From Asterias amurensis (Eukaryota > Echinodermata > Asteroidea > Forcipulatida > Asteriidae): a stretch of DNA of 64,000 bases. The stretch lies in assembly GCF_032118995.1 (NCBI RefSeq), contig NC_092665.1:12814512-12878511 (forward strand), written 5' to 3'. Both the position numbers and the translations under genes were made by a program. Below the pieces are notes generated by a model, which saw only the letters and a program-made list of their open reading frames with translations, was not told the DNA's origin and did not search any database. Of this stretch, positions 46,466 to 60,075 are shown one piece after another (positions within the stretch are counted from its first letter, which is position 1; the number at the start of each line of letters is the position of its first letter).

Positions 46466-49400
46466 TTGTAGGTTGTATGCTTTGCCAAGATTTGGTGTTC
46501 GGTAAAGTTGGGCAATATTTTTTAAAAAACTGTTGTTTATTGTCCTTTCTCTGCAAACCTTCATGACACTACCTACGTCATGTGTCATACTGTCATGTAT
46601 TTGTTTTGGGTTTGTGTGCTGTTATTTATTAAATTCTATGGCAGACATGAGCGAACAATTGTGTTGCAATTCAACACAATTTTCATGAGCCACGTCAGGA
46701 TTTCGTTGGATGTCCGCTCGTCTTCGGGTACATTTTTTATTATTTGTACAGTCTAATTCTGTTCTCTGTGCATTGCGTATTTGTTGGATTGTGGTAATGT
46801 GTTTTTCCTTTGATTTGAAAGTGATCCAGTTTTGGTCATTTGTTACTATAATTATTCTTATCTAGCCAGCCTCTTCTTTTAATTTGAGGCAACAAGCAAC
46901 AAGTGGTTGCTTAATTCAATTCGGTCATTATCTGACCTATTTTAGTAGGCCTAGTTAGCTGCAGGCAATTCGTGTTTGTTTTGGAGTCAATTTCATTTAT
47001 GGATTAGGCTCAAGGATTATTTCATTGTTTTGGTTTATTTTCGGCCAGTGCACAGTTTTTGTGAGCTGCAACCTAAGGTCTACTGCTCAGAGTTTCTTGC
47101 GCAACGTTTTTAATTATGTATATTATTTACGCTTCTGCACACTCAGTTTTCGCTGTGTACGTATACTGTTGTTTCCCGGCTGGCTTACGCTGTGGTTAAT
47201 GCGTTTTTAGTTTTAATTAAAATTGTCAATTGCAGGTAATTTTAATGTTTTGGTTGGTTATAACATGCAGTGCACAAGGCACCAGCTATTTATTTCGTCT
47301 GGTTGCTTTTCTCAATCAAACGGTGTAAATCCAGTTTAGTGTAAGTTCTGTATTGTTATACTATTAGTTAGTCTGCATGTTCTGCATTTATAATAAATTA
47401 GCCTGCCCACGACGGGATATAATTTTCACATCATGGTGGAAGGCAATTTGTTCGTTTATTTGTTTCCATACAACATGTATGTAGCAATTAGACTCGCTGG
47501 GTTAGCGGAATCTTTGCAATGGTTGATCCGTTTGTGGTGTGGTTTAATTTTAGTGTTACTTTATGTAAGTGTTGGCCTCAACCCGCTATAACAACTTCAT
47601 ACTTCAATGCATAAATTATCGGATACATTATACATGTAAGTAGTTTATAGTTAGGATAAATGTTGTCCGGATTTAATGGACATTACATGTACCTATGGAG
47701 GTGGGTGCGCAATGTTATGTGTTTGTGGCTGATATACACTTGGAAATCATACGTGAGTGCATGCTTTCATGGTTATTTTAGGTAGTCAATATTTTAGGGT
47801 AGCCATGTTTTCCTACATGGTGGGACAAATAAAACATTGAATTGAATTGAATATCAAGTTTAAATTGACTGGAAAATTTTAACAAGTTTTATTTTATTTC
47901 TTCCTCCATACATGAACAAGCAACATGGCCATATTGACGTTTGCTACATGCATGTGGGGTTTATTTGACCGTGTTCCAGTACCTCGGGTGGTGTTTTGTC
48001 GTCATATCCTTTAATGTTTCACAAAGGTGGTTAATTGTTGGTGGTTCAAGCTGGTGGTAGACAGACAAGTTCTACGGACAGTCAGACGAGAGTTTGGTTC
48101 CGGGAGTGCCTCCCTCGCTGGCGTTAAGTGTAAACAAAATTGAGAGTAAACAAAATTGGAACAAATCGCTGGAATTCGTCAACGCACACCGGGACTAACT
48201 TGCTAATGATGTGGAGTTGTGGTATTTGAGTTGACTCTAATTTGATGGACGTTTAACTGTCTTTAAATAGTGATGTCCAGTTTCATGTACCAGGCCTCAT
48301 CATCTTGCGCCAATTGACGCGATGGCTCATGCAGCATGGGAAGCAATTTCAGTAGCCGTTAATAGGGTCCAGTCCAGGATGTCCTTTCGGCAATTTGCAA
48401 AGTAAATTATTTGGCCCGTAGCCTACATATTGTTTGTAGGCACTGTAGGTATCATTTGTAAGTGAAACTTGGGGTATTAATTGGTGCATTTTGTATAGCG
48501 TTTTGCCATGCCTTAGACTTCTACCATGGGGGCTTTTTGCTTTGTTATAATTTTTAGTTGGCTCAAGAATTTTGGGCCTTTTCTCTATATGGGTTGTTTG
48601 GTGGCTCGAGGTTAATTTTTTCTCTAGTTTGGGCCTTTATACTTATACTATTCAGTTGGCTCAAGGATAAATTTCTCCGATGTGGGGGCTTTCTCAAAAT
48701 TAGTTACGTGAGTTTTTTTCTCCAGTGTGAACCTTTTCCTTGTTGTTGTTGCCCGGTAATTGTTAGCTCCAGGTGGGGCTTTCTTGTATATTATTTACAT
48801 GTGGTTGGCCCGAAAAATGTTTTCTCCAGTTTGTAGGTTGTATGCTTTGCCAAGATTTGGTGTTCGGTAAAGTTGGGCAATATTTTTTAAAAAACTGTTG
48901 TTTATTGTCCTTTCTCTGCAAACCTTCATGACACTACCTACGTCATGTGTCATACTGTCATGTATTTGTTTTGGGTTTGTGTGCTGTTATTTATTAAATT
49001 CTATGGCAGACATGAGCGAACAATTGTGTTGCAATTCAACACAATTTTCATGAGCCACGTCAGGATTTCGTTGGATGTCCGCTCGTCTTCGGGTACATTT
49101 TTTATTATTTGTACAGTCTAATTCTGTTCTCTGTGCATTGCGTATTTGTTGGATTGTGGTAATGTGTTTTTCCTTTGATTTGAAAGTGATCCAGTTTTGG
49201 TCATTTGTTACTATAATTATTCTTATCTAGCCAGCCTCTTCTTTTAATTTGAGGCAACAAGCAACAAGTGGTTGCTTAATTCAATTCGGTCATTATCTGA
49301 CCTATTTTAGTAGGCCTAGTTAGCTGCAGGCAATTCGTGTTTGTTTTGGAGTCAATTTCATTTATGGATTAGGCTCAAGGATTATTTCATTGTTTTGGTT

Positions 49401-52400
49401 TATTTTCGGCCAGTGCACAGTTTTTGTGAGCTGCAACCTAAGGTCTACTGCTCAGAGTTTCTTGCGCAACGTTTTTAATTATGTATATTATTTACGCTTC
49501 TGCACACTCAGTTTTCGCTGTGTACGTATACTGTTGTTTCCCGGCTGGCTTACGCTGTGGTTAATGCGTTTTTAGTTTTAATTAAAATTGTCAATTGCAG
49601 GTAATTTTAATGTTTTGGTTGGTTATAACATGCAGTGCACAAGGCACCAGCTATTTATTTCGTCTGGTTGCTTTTCTCAATCAAACGGTGTAAATCCAGT
49701 TTAGTGTAAGTTCTGTATTGTTATACTATTAGTTAGTCTGCATGTTCTGCATTTATAATAAATTAGCCTGCCCACGACGGGATATAATTTTCACATCATG
49801 GTGGAAGGCAATTTGTTCGTTTATTTGTTTCCATACAACATGTATGTAGCAATTAGACTCGCTGGGTTAGCGGAATCTTTGCAATGGTTGATCCGTTTGT
49901 GGTGTGGTTTAATTTTAGTGTTACTTTATGTAAGTGTTGGCCTCAACCCGCTATAACAACTTCATACTTCAATGCATAAATTATCGGATACATTATACAT
50001 GTAAGTAGTTTATAGTTAGGATAAATGTTGTCCGGATTTAATGGACATTACATGTACCTATGGAGGTGGGTGCGCAATGTTATGTGTTTGTGGCTGATAT
50101 ACACTTGGAAATCATACGTGAGTGCATGCTTTCATGGTTATTTTAGGTAGTCAATATTTTAGGGTAGCCATGTTTTCCTACATGGTGGGACAAATAAAAC
50201 ATTGAATTGAATTGAATATCAAGTTTAAATTGACTGGAAAATTTTAACAAGTTTTATTTTATTTCTTCCTCCATACATGAACAAGCAACATGGCCATATT
50301 GACGTTTGCTACATGCATGTGGGGTTTATTTGACCGTGTTCCAGTACCTCGGGTGGTGTTTTGTCGTCATATCCTTTAATGTTTCACAAAGGTGGTTAAT
50401 TGTTGGTGGTTCAAGCTGGTGGTAGACAGACAAGTTCTACGGACAGTCAGACGAGAGTTTGGTTCCGGGAGTGCCTCCCTCGCTGGCGTTAAGTGTAAAC
50501 AAAATTGAGAGTAAACAAAATTGGAACAAATCGCTGGAATTCGTCAACGCACACCGGGACTAACTTGCTAATGATGTGGAGTTGTGGTATTTGAGTTGAC
50601 TCTAATTTGATGGACGTTTAACTGTCTTTAAATAGTGATATCCAGTTTCATGTACCAGGCCTCATCATCTTGCGCCAATTGACGCGATGGCTCATGCAGC
50701 ATGGGAAGCAATTTCAGTAGCCGTTAATAGGGTCCAGTCCAGGATGTCCTTTCGGCAATTTGCAAAGTAAATTATTTGGCCCGTAGCCTACATATTGTTT
50801 GTAGGCACTGTAGGTATCATTTGTAAGTGAAACTTGGGGTATTAATTGGTGCATTTTGTATAGCGTTTTGCCATGCCTTAGACTTCTACCATGGGGGCTT
50901 TTTGCTTTGTTATAATTTTTAGTTGGCTCAAGAATTTTGGGCCTTTTCTCTATATGGGTTGTTTGGTGGCTCGAGGTTAATTTTTTCTCTAGTTTGGGCC
51001 TTTATACTTATACTATTCAGTTGGCTCAAGGATAAATTTCTCCGATGTGGGGGCTTTCTCAAAATTAGTTACGTGAGTTTTTTTCTCCAGTGTGAACCTT
51101 TTCCTTGTTGTTGTTGCCCGGTAATTGTTAGCTCCAGGTGGGGCTTTCTTGTATATTATTTACATGTGGTTGGCCCGAAAAATGTTTTCTCCAGTTTGTA
51201 GGTTGTATGCTTTGCCAAGATTTGGTGTTCGGTAAAGTTGGGCAATATTTTTTAAAAAACTGTTGTTTATTGTCCTTTCTCTGCAAACCTTCATGACACT
51301 ACCTACGTCATGTGTCATACTGTCATGTATTTGTTTTGGGTTTGTGTGCTGTTATTTATTAAATTCTATGGCAGACATGAGCGAACAATTGTGTTGCAAT
51401 TCAACACAATTTTCATGAGCCACGTCAGGATTTCGTTGGATGTCCGCTCGTCTTCGGGTACATTTTTTATTATTTGTACAGTCTAATTCTGTTCTCTGTG
51501 CATTGCGTATTTGTTGGATTGTGGTAATGTGTTTTTCCTTTGATTTGAAAGTGATCCAGTTTTGGTCATTTGTTACTATAATTATTCTTATCTAGCCAGC
51601 CTCTTCTTTTAATTTGAGGCAACAAGCAACAAGTGGTTGCTTAATTCAATTCGGTCATTATCTGACCTATTTTAGTAGGCCTAGTTAGCTGCAGGCAATT
51701 CGTGTTTGTTTTGGAGTCAATTTCATTTATGGATTAGGCTCAAGGATTATTTCATTGTTTTGGTTTATTTTCGGCCAGTGCACAGTTTTTGTGAGCTGCA
51801 ACCTAAGGTCTACTGCTCAGAGTTTCTTGCGCAACGTTTTTAATTATGTATATTATTTACGCTTCTGCACACTCAGTTTTCGCTGTGTACGTATACTGTT
51901 GTTTCCCGGCTGGCTTACGCTGTGGTTAATGCGTTTTTAGTTTTAATTAAAATTGTCAATTGCAGGTAATTTTAATGTTTTGGTTGGTTATAACATGCAG
52001 TGCACAAGGCACCAGCTATTTATTTCGTCTGGTTGCTTTTCTCAATCAAACGGTGTAAATCCAGTTTAGTGTAAGTTCTGTATTGTTATACTATTAGTTA
52101 GTCTGCATGTTCTGCATTTATAATAAATTAGCCTGCCCACGACGGGATATAATTTTCACATCATGGTGGAAGGCAATTTGTTCGTTTATTTGTTTCCATA
52201 CAACATGTATGTAGCAATTAGACTCGCTGGGTTAGCGGAATCTTTGCAATGGTTGATCCGTTTGTGGTGTGGTTTAATTTTAGTGTTACTTTATGTAAGT
52301 GTTGGCCTCAACCCGCTATAACAACTTCATACTTCAATGCATAAATTATCGGATACATTATACATGTAAGTAGTTTATAGTTAGGATAAATGTTGTCCGG

Positions 52401-55400
52401 ATTTAATGGACATTACATGTACCTATGGAGGTGGGTGCGCAATGTTATGTGTTTGTGGCTGATATACACTTGGAAATCATACGTGAGTGCATGCTTTCAT
52501 GGTTATTTTAGGTAGTCAATATTTTAGGGTAGCCATGTTTTCCTACATGGTGGGACAAATAAAACATTGAATTGAATTGAATATCAAGTTTAAATTGACT
52601 GGAAAATTTTAACAAGTTTTATTTTATTTCTTCCTCCATACATGAACAAGCAACATGGCCATATTGACGTTTGCTACATGCATGTGGGGTTTATTTGACC
52701 GTGTTCCAGTACCTCGGGTGGTGTTTTGTCGTCATATCCTTTAATGTTTCACAAAGGTGGTTAATTGTTGGTGGTTCAAGCTGGTGGTAGACAGACAAGT
52801 TCTACGGACAGTCAGACGAGAGTTTGGTTCCGGGAGTGCCTCCCTCGCTGGCGTTAAGTGTAAACAAAATTGAGAGTAAACAAAATTGGAACAAATCGCT
52901 GGAATTCGTCAACGCACACCGGGACTAACTTGCTAATGATGTGGAGTTGTGGTATTTGAGTTGACTCTAATTTGATGGACGTTTAACTGTCTTTAAATAG
53001 TGATATCCAGTTTCATGTACCAGGCCTCATCATCTTGCGCCAATTGACGCGATGGCTCATGCAGCATGGGAAGCAATTTCAGTAGCCGTTAATAGGGTCC
53101 AGTCCAGGATGTCCTTTCGGCAATTTGCAAAGTAAATTATTTGGCCCGTAGCCTACATATTGTTTGTAGGCACTGTAGGTATCATTTGTAAGTGAAACTT
53201 GGGGTATTAATTGGTGCATTTTGTATAGCGTTTTGCCATGCCTTAGACTTCTACCATGGGGGCTTTTTGCTTTGTTATAATTTTTAGTTGGCTCAAGAAT
53301 TTTGGGCCTTTTCTCTATATGGGTTGTTTGGTGGCTCGAGGTTAATTTTTTCTCTAGTTTGGGCCTTTATACTTATACTATTCAGTTGGCTCAAGGATAA
53401 ATTTCTCCGATGTGGGGGCTTTCTCAAAATTAGTTACGTGAGGTTTTTTCTCCAGTGTGAACCTTTTCCTTGTTGTTGTTGCCCGGTAATTGTTAGCTCC
53501 AGGTGGGGCTTTCTTGTATATTATTTACATGTGGTTGGCCCGAAAAATGTTTTCTCCAGTTTGTAGGTTGTATGCTTTGCCAAGATTTGGTGTTCGGTAA
53601 AGTTGGGCAATATTTTTTTAAAAAACTGTTGTTTATTGTCCTTTCTCTGCAAACCTTCATGACACTACCTACGTCATGTGTCATACTGTCATGTATTTGT
53701 TTTGGGTTTGTGTGCTGTTATTTATTAAATTCTATGGCAGACATGAGCGAACAATTGTGTTGCAATTCAACACAATTTTCATGAGCCACGTCAGGATTTC
53801 GTTGGATGTCCGCTCGTCTTCGGGTACATTTTTTATTATTTGTACAGTCTAATTCTGTTCTCTGTGCATTGCGTATTTGTTGGATTGTGGTAATGTGTTT
53901 TTCCTTTGATTTGAAAGTGATCCAGTTTTGGTCATTTGTTACTATAATTATTCTTATCTAGCCAGCCTCTTCTTTTAATTTGAGGCAACAAGCAACAAGT
54001 GGTTGCTTAATTCAATTCGGTCATTATCTGACCTATTTTAGTAGGCCTAGTTAGCTGCAGGCAATTCGTGTTTGTTTTGGAGTCAATTTCATTTATGGAT
54101 TAGGCTCAAGGATTATTTCATTGTTTTGGTTTATTTTCGGCCAGTGCACAGTTTTTGTGAGCTGCAACCTAAGGTCTACTGCTCAGAGTTTCTTGCGCAA
54201 CGTTTTTAATTATGTATATTATTTACGCTTCTGCACACTCAGTTTTCGCTGTGTACGTATACTGTTGTTTCCCGGCTGGCTTACGCTGTGGTTAATGCGT
54301 TTTTAGTTTTAATTAAAATTGTCAATTGCAGGTAATTTTAATGTTTTGGTTGGTTATAACATGCAGTGCACAAGGCACCAGCTATTTATTTCGTCTGGTT
54401 GCTTTTCTCAATCAAACGGTGTAAATCCAGTTTAGTGTAAGTTCTGTATTGTTATACTATTAGTTAGTCTGCATGTTCTGCATTTATAATAAATTAGCCT
54501 GCCCACGACGGGATATAATTTTCACATCATGGTGGAAGGCAATTTGTTCGTTTATTTGTTTCCATACAACATGTATGTAGCAATTAGACTCGCTGGGTTA
54601 GCGGAATCTTTGCAATGGTTGATCCGTTTGTGGTGTGGTTTAATTTTAGTGTTACTTTATGTAAGTGTTGGCCTCAACCCGCTATAACAACTTCATACTT
54701 CAATGCATAAATTATCGGATACATTATACATGTAAGTAGTTTATAGTTAGGATAAATGTTGTCCGGATTTAATGGACATTACATGTACCTATGGAGGTGG
54801 GTGCGCAATGTTATGTGTTTGTGGCTGATATACACTTGGAAATCATACGTGAGTGCATGCTTTCATGGTTATTTTAGGTAGTCAATATTTTAGGGTAGCC
54901 ATGTTTTCCTACATGGTGGGACAAATAAAACATTGAATTGAATTGAATATCAAGTTTAAATTGACTGGAAAATTTTAACAAGTTTTATTTTATTTCTTCC
55001 TCCATACATGAACAAGCAACATGGCCATATTGACGTTTGCTACATGCATGTGGGGTTTATTTGACCGTGTTCCAGTACCTCGGGTGGTGTTTTGTCGTCA
55101 TATCCTTTAATGTTTCACAAAGGTGGTTAATTGTTGGTGGTTCAAGCTGGTGGTAGACAGACAAGTTCTACGGACAGTCAGACGAGAGTTTGGTTCCGGG
55201 AGTGCATCCCTCGCTGGCGTTAAGTGTAAACAAAATTGAGAGTAAACAAAATTGGAACAAATCGCTGGAATTCGTCAACGCACACCGGGACTAACTTGCT
55301 AATGATGTGGAGTTGTGGTATTTGAGTTGACTCTAATTTGATGGACGTTTAACTGTCTTTAAATAGTGATGTCCAGTTTCATGTAGCAGGCCTCATCATC

Positions 55401-55542
55401 TTGCGCCAATTGACGCGATGGCTCATGCAGCATGGGAAGCAATTTCAGTAGCCGTTAATAGGGTCCAGTCCAGGATGTCCTTTCGGCAATTTGCAAAGTA
55501 AATTATTTGGCCCGTAGCCTACATATTGTTTGTAGGCACTGT
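46466..55542 (+). repeat. Head-to-tail array of a 2365-bp unit (3.84 copies)
   Basis: Units start with TTGTAGGTTGTATGC at 46466, 48831, 51196 and 53561. Three are full length and the fourth stops at 55542, after TTTGTAGGCACTGT. I see only a handful of differences among them: GATGTCCAG versus GATATCCAG near 48270, 50637, 53002 and 55367, a C/A change at 55206, a C/G change at 55386, a T/G change at 53443 and one extra T near 53613. Small open frames inside are identical in every copy, and the unit has no recognisable gene. It includes an AAATAAAACATTGAATTGAA tail typical of a non-LTR or SINE 3' end (47825-47852 in copy 1) and a stretch of GGCTCAAGAA..TTTCTCCAG minisatellite (about 48555-48830). 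Confidence 0.97.
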
Positions 55543-56690
55543 TCTATTTTTAAGCACATACATGGTTGGCTAGAGTATGGTTTTTATTGTGTTATTCTAA
55601 AATGGCTAGAAGATATTTTTCTTCAGTGCGGGCCAGTTTTTTAGTATTATTTGGCTTGAGAACATTTTCCCCAGTGTGGGCCTAAACTTTATTGTTACTT
55701 GGCTCGATAAGTTTTTCTCCAGTATGAGCTTCAACTTGTTTAATAGTTGGCCCGAGAACATTTTCTCCAGTGTGAGCCTAACTTAATTACTACTTGGCTC
55801 GAGATAGTTTTCTTCAGTGCGAGCCTAAACTTTATTGTTACTTGGCTAGAGAACATTTTTCGCCAGTGTGAGCCTAAACCTTTTTTATTACTTTTGGCTC
55901 GAGGAGTTTTTCTCCAGTATGAGCTTAAACTTGCTTATTACTTTTTACTTGTACTTGTACTCAAGTACATTTTCTTCAGTGCGAGCCTAAACTTTATTAT
56001 TACTAGGCTCGAGAACATTTTCTTGAGTGTGAGACTAAACTTTATTATTACTAGGCTCAAGAACATTTTCTTCAGTGTGAGGCTAAACTATTACTAGACT
56101 CGAGAACATTTTCTTCAGGTGAGACTAAAATTTATTATTAATAGGCTCGAGAACATTTCTTCAGTGTGAGGCTAAACTTTATTATTACTAGGCTCAATAA
56201 CATTTTCTTCAGTGTGAGGCTAAACTATTACTAGACTCGAGAACATTTTCTTCAGGTGAGACTAAAATTTATTATTAATAGGCTCGAGAACATTTTCTTC
56301 AGTGTGAGACTAAACTTTATTATTACTAGGCTCAATAACATTTTCTTCAGTGTGAAACTAAACTTTATTATTACTAGGCTAGAGAACATTTTCTTCAGTG
56401 TGGGACTAAACTTTATTATTTCTTGGCTCAAGAACATTTTCTTCAGTGTGAGACTAAACTTTATTGTTACTTGGCTCAAGAACATTTTCTCCAGTGTGAG
56501 CCTAAAACTTTATTATTAATTTTGGCTCAAGGAGATTTTTCCAGTGTGTGCTTAAAACTTGTTTATTACTTGGCTCAAGAAAATTTTCTTCAGTGCGAGC
56601 CGAAACTTTATTTTTACTTGGCTCGAGAATATTTTCTCCAGTCTGAGCCTAACTTCTTTTCTATTGGCTTGAGGTTAAATTAGTTGCCAG
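55543..56690 (+). repeat. ~48-bp minisatellite (GGCTCGAGAACATTTTCTTCAG)
   Basis: About 24 copies of a unit with GGCTCGAGAACATTTTC, TTCAGTGTGAG and CTAAACTTTATTATTACTA, varying in length and sequence. A block of about 120 bp near 56090-56160 repeats at 56210-56290. Related degenerate units form the end of each 2365-bp repeat upstream. The open frames across it on both strands are products of the period and are not genes. Confidence 0.92.
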
Positions 56691-56699
56691 TGTAAGCCT

Positions 56700-57465
56700 G
56701 GACTATTGTTACTCGGCTCATGAATTTTTATCCAGTTTGAGCCTGGGCTTTTCTGGCTGTAGTTATTTTCTCCACGTCTCGATTATTATAACATTAAAAT
56801 ACTATTTATAGGCCTACCAAGGGTGGGTATAATGGTTGTGTTGGCAGCCCCCAACTGGCAACCAATTCCAACAACCACAACTTTCTATAAGGTCAGCGAG
56901 GGTCATTGCTGTGGGAAGGTTAGTTTAATTAACTTGGCAATCTCCTGGTGGAATGGTTTGGTCAGAGCTATTAAATTTGCGCTGGTTGTTAGTAATTGGT
57001 AGAAGGGGTTTTCTCACCTCGCAGTTGCTTTGCTAATGTGTACCTCCAAAGGTAATTGCTTAGCTAGGATGGTAAACTATGCTATAGGTTATTTATTCCT
57101 TCTGTAGGCTACTTTCTTATTGCCTGTTTTTAGTGTGTCCAAAAAGGAATTTTTTCCCTTCAACCAAAGCAATTTTTGCCTTTTCTCCCATACAGGATTG
57201 GTGCAGTAAAATGCCTGTACACGGACCCAGGGGATTTATCCACGAGTTCACAGTTATATAGTATCGTCTACCAGGAAGTATGCTACGACTATAGCTACAA
57301 TGCTAAATGGTTTCACCAATACGTATTAATACTACTTATTTAGTCATATCTGTCCAACTTACCCAAATCAAGAGACTGTAGAACTCCTATGGCCTTCTGT
57401 TAACAAATCCTGTGGCAGCCGTTCTTCAGAAGGCGGAAAGATGATGATAGAGCCAAAACGAATTA
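56700..57465. other. No gene seen
   Basis: Mixed-composition DNA. A possible acceptor TTCTCCCATACAG at 57196 precedes a 48-codon frame (LYTDPGDLSTSSQLY), but no matching donor or family was recognised. Confidence 0.4.
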
Positions 57466-57589
57466 CGCGGCTATGGCGTGTCAAACGTTGCATTATTCGA
57501 TAATGTACAATATATGTGCGATGTTTCTCATATATATGCGATAATTGTCACATATGTGCGATATTCATTTGATGTATGCAATAAATGTA

Positions 57590-57780
57590 ATATATATGCA
57601 ATAAATGTAATATATATGCAATAAATTGTAATATATGTGCGATAAATTGTAATATATGTGCGATAAATTGTAATATATGTGCGATAAATTGTAATATATG
57701 TGCGATAAATTGTAATATATGTGCGATAATTTGCAATATATATGCGATAATTTTTAATATATGTTTGATAATTTTGTAGT
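57590..57780. repeat. 21-bp tandem repeat, left arm
   Basis: Units of the type GCGATAAATTGTAATATATGT occur five to six times in perfect register (57620-57730), with looser 18-bp GCAATAAATGTAATATAT forms before them. Confidence 0.85.
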
Positions 57781-59819
57781 ATATTATATGCGATCATTTG
57801 TATGCGATGTTTTGTGACGGTATACATATGCGATAATTTAATATACATGTGCGATGTTCGTTCTTATATATGTGCGAAAACGGAATTGTGGGATATAGTA
57901 TGGCTTCCTGTCCACTTGATCCCCGTATCCGTAATGTTTTAGATCGGGCCAGACTATACTCTGGACGGTATAGTATGGTTCCTATGGTTCAATGAGATTG
58001 GCGTAGGGTTTATAGTGATGGTCAGGGTATGAGACTCGAGCAGCGTATTTCCGAAATAGCCAGCCAGCCGCGTATTCGGATAATAGAACACATACAGTAC
58101 AGGGAGGTGACAAAATGTTGCATTTTGCTCAAATCTGAAGGTGAAGATCTGTTTTACTCGAACGAATTCTGCAATATTAGCATAATTTAGAATTTTTAAT
58201 TGATTATATGTGAATTTCGTAGCTTCACATGATTAAAAAATAATTTATAAAAAGTGAAAAACATTAACAAAACGTCAAAAAATGACCCGCAAACAAAAAG
58301 GCAAAAATTTTTATTTTGTATTTTTTGCATTTTTTAATATGTCAAAAAACATCACTGTGAAATACAAAACCATAACTTGAAAAGAATTTATACCCTTCGT
58401 TAAAACAAAACATTTAATTTGTAATCCAGAACTTTCAAGACTAATATAGTGGGCGTATCAAATTTTGGAGCTGGGTAAATTTGGTTCACTATCTAGTGGT
58501 TAATTAACCACAGTTATTCTGACGCATTGTCAATGTACATTCCGCCCAATTACATAGACGGTGGACTTAAACACAATTTGAAAAGAATTTGAACCCTTCG
58601 TTAAGACAAAAAGTTGCTTTCTTGTTCCAGAATCTTGAAGGAAGATAGACTGGACGTATCAAATTTTGAGCTGGCTAAATTGGTCAACTATTATTGATTC
58701 TGCAATAAAAAGAAAATGTTTAAAGAAAATGTTTGAAGAAAATGTTTGTCTTATCGAAGGGTGTCACCACCTTTTGCTCGCGGCTGACATAACTATAAAT
58801 GTGGTGACTAATATTCCAAAAATTTGAAAAATGATTTTGCAAACAAGACACAGTTGAATTTTTATAGCACAAGAACTTTTAAATTTTATTGACAACAATT
58901 AAAAATAATCAATCATGAGTGTTTCAGATATAGCTCGGTAATTTACTAACTTTAACTGTTCTACAATTTAAAGTCACCTGGAAATAGAAGTGTTTTTCTT
59001 TCAAACATAAGAGTATATGCTTACGAACAATAAAACAATTTATTTAGTAATTGATAAGACAAACATTTTCTTTTTATTGCAGAATCAATAATAGTTGACC
59101 AATTTAGCCAGCTCAAAATTTGATACGTCCAGTATATTAGTCTTGAAAGTTCTGGATTACAAATTAAATGTTTTGTTTTAACGAAGGGTATAAATTCTTT
59201 TCAAGTTATGGTTTTGTATTTCACAGTGATGATTTTTTGACATATTAAAAAATGCAAAAAATACAAAATAAAAATTTTTGCCTTTTTGTTTGCGGGTCAT
59301 TTTTTGACGTTTTGTTAATGTTTTTCACTTTTTATAAATTATTTTTTTAATGAAATTGACATATTATCAATTAACATATCTAAATTATGCTAATATTGCA
59401 GAATTCGTTCGAGTAAAACAGATCTTCACCTTCAGATTTGAGCAAAATGCAACATTTTGTCACCTCCCTGTACTGTATGTGTTCTATTATCCGAATACGC
59501 GGCTGGCTGGCTATTTCGGAAATACGCTGCTCGAGTCTCGTACCCTGACCATCACTATAAACCCTACGCCAATCTCATTGAACCATAGGAACCATACTAT
59601 ACCGTCCAGAGTATAGTCTGGCCCGATCTAAAACATTACGGATACGGGGATCAAGTGGACAGGAAGCCATACTATATCCCACAATTCCGTTTTCGCACAT
59701 ATATAAGAACGAACATCGCACATGTATATTAAATTATCACATATGTATACCGTCACAAAACATCGCATACAAATGATCGCATATAATATACTACAAAATT
59801 ATCAAACATATATTAAAAA

Positions 59820-60075
59820 TTATCGCATATATATTGCAATTTATCGCACATATATTACAATTTATCGCACATATATTACAATTTATCGCACATATATTAC
59901 AATTTATCGCACATATATTACAATTTATCACACATATATTACAATTTATCGCACATATATTATAATTTATCGCACATATATTACAATTTATTGCATATAT
60001 ATTACATTTATTGCATATATATTACATTTATTGCATATATATTACATTTATTGCATATATGTTACATTTATTGCA
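59820..60075. repeat. 21-bp tandem repeat, right arm (expanded)
   Basis: The same unit in reverse (ACATATATTACAATTTATCGC) with about eight copies, then 18-bp ATTGCATATATATTACATTT forms. It has more copies than the left arm, so the arms have drifted in repeat number. Confidence 0.85.

Noticed and set aside
47025-54306. A 61-codon frame and a 92-codon frame repeated in each 2365-bp unit
   Set aside because: They are identical because the whole unit is a recent duplication. No domain, splice or codon signal sets them apart from flanking non-coding DNA.
55747-56683. Open frames with repeated LENIFFSVRLNFIITR-like and FSLTLKKMFLS-like peptides
   Set aside because: Both strands are open over the 48-bp minisatellite because of its period. 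Copies vary in length and break the frame often.
57180-57345. Exon of the MSP130 duplicate
   Set aside because: A 48-codon frame follows an acceptor-like site but does not resemble any MSP130 segment and lacks a donor.
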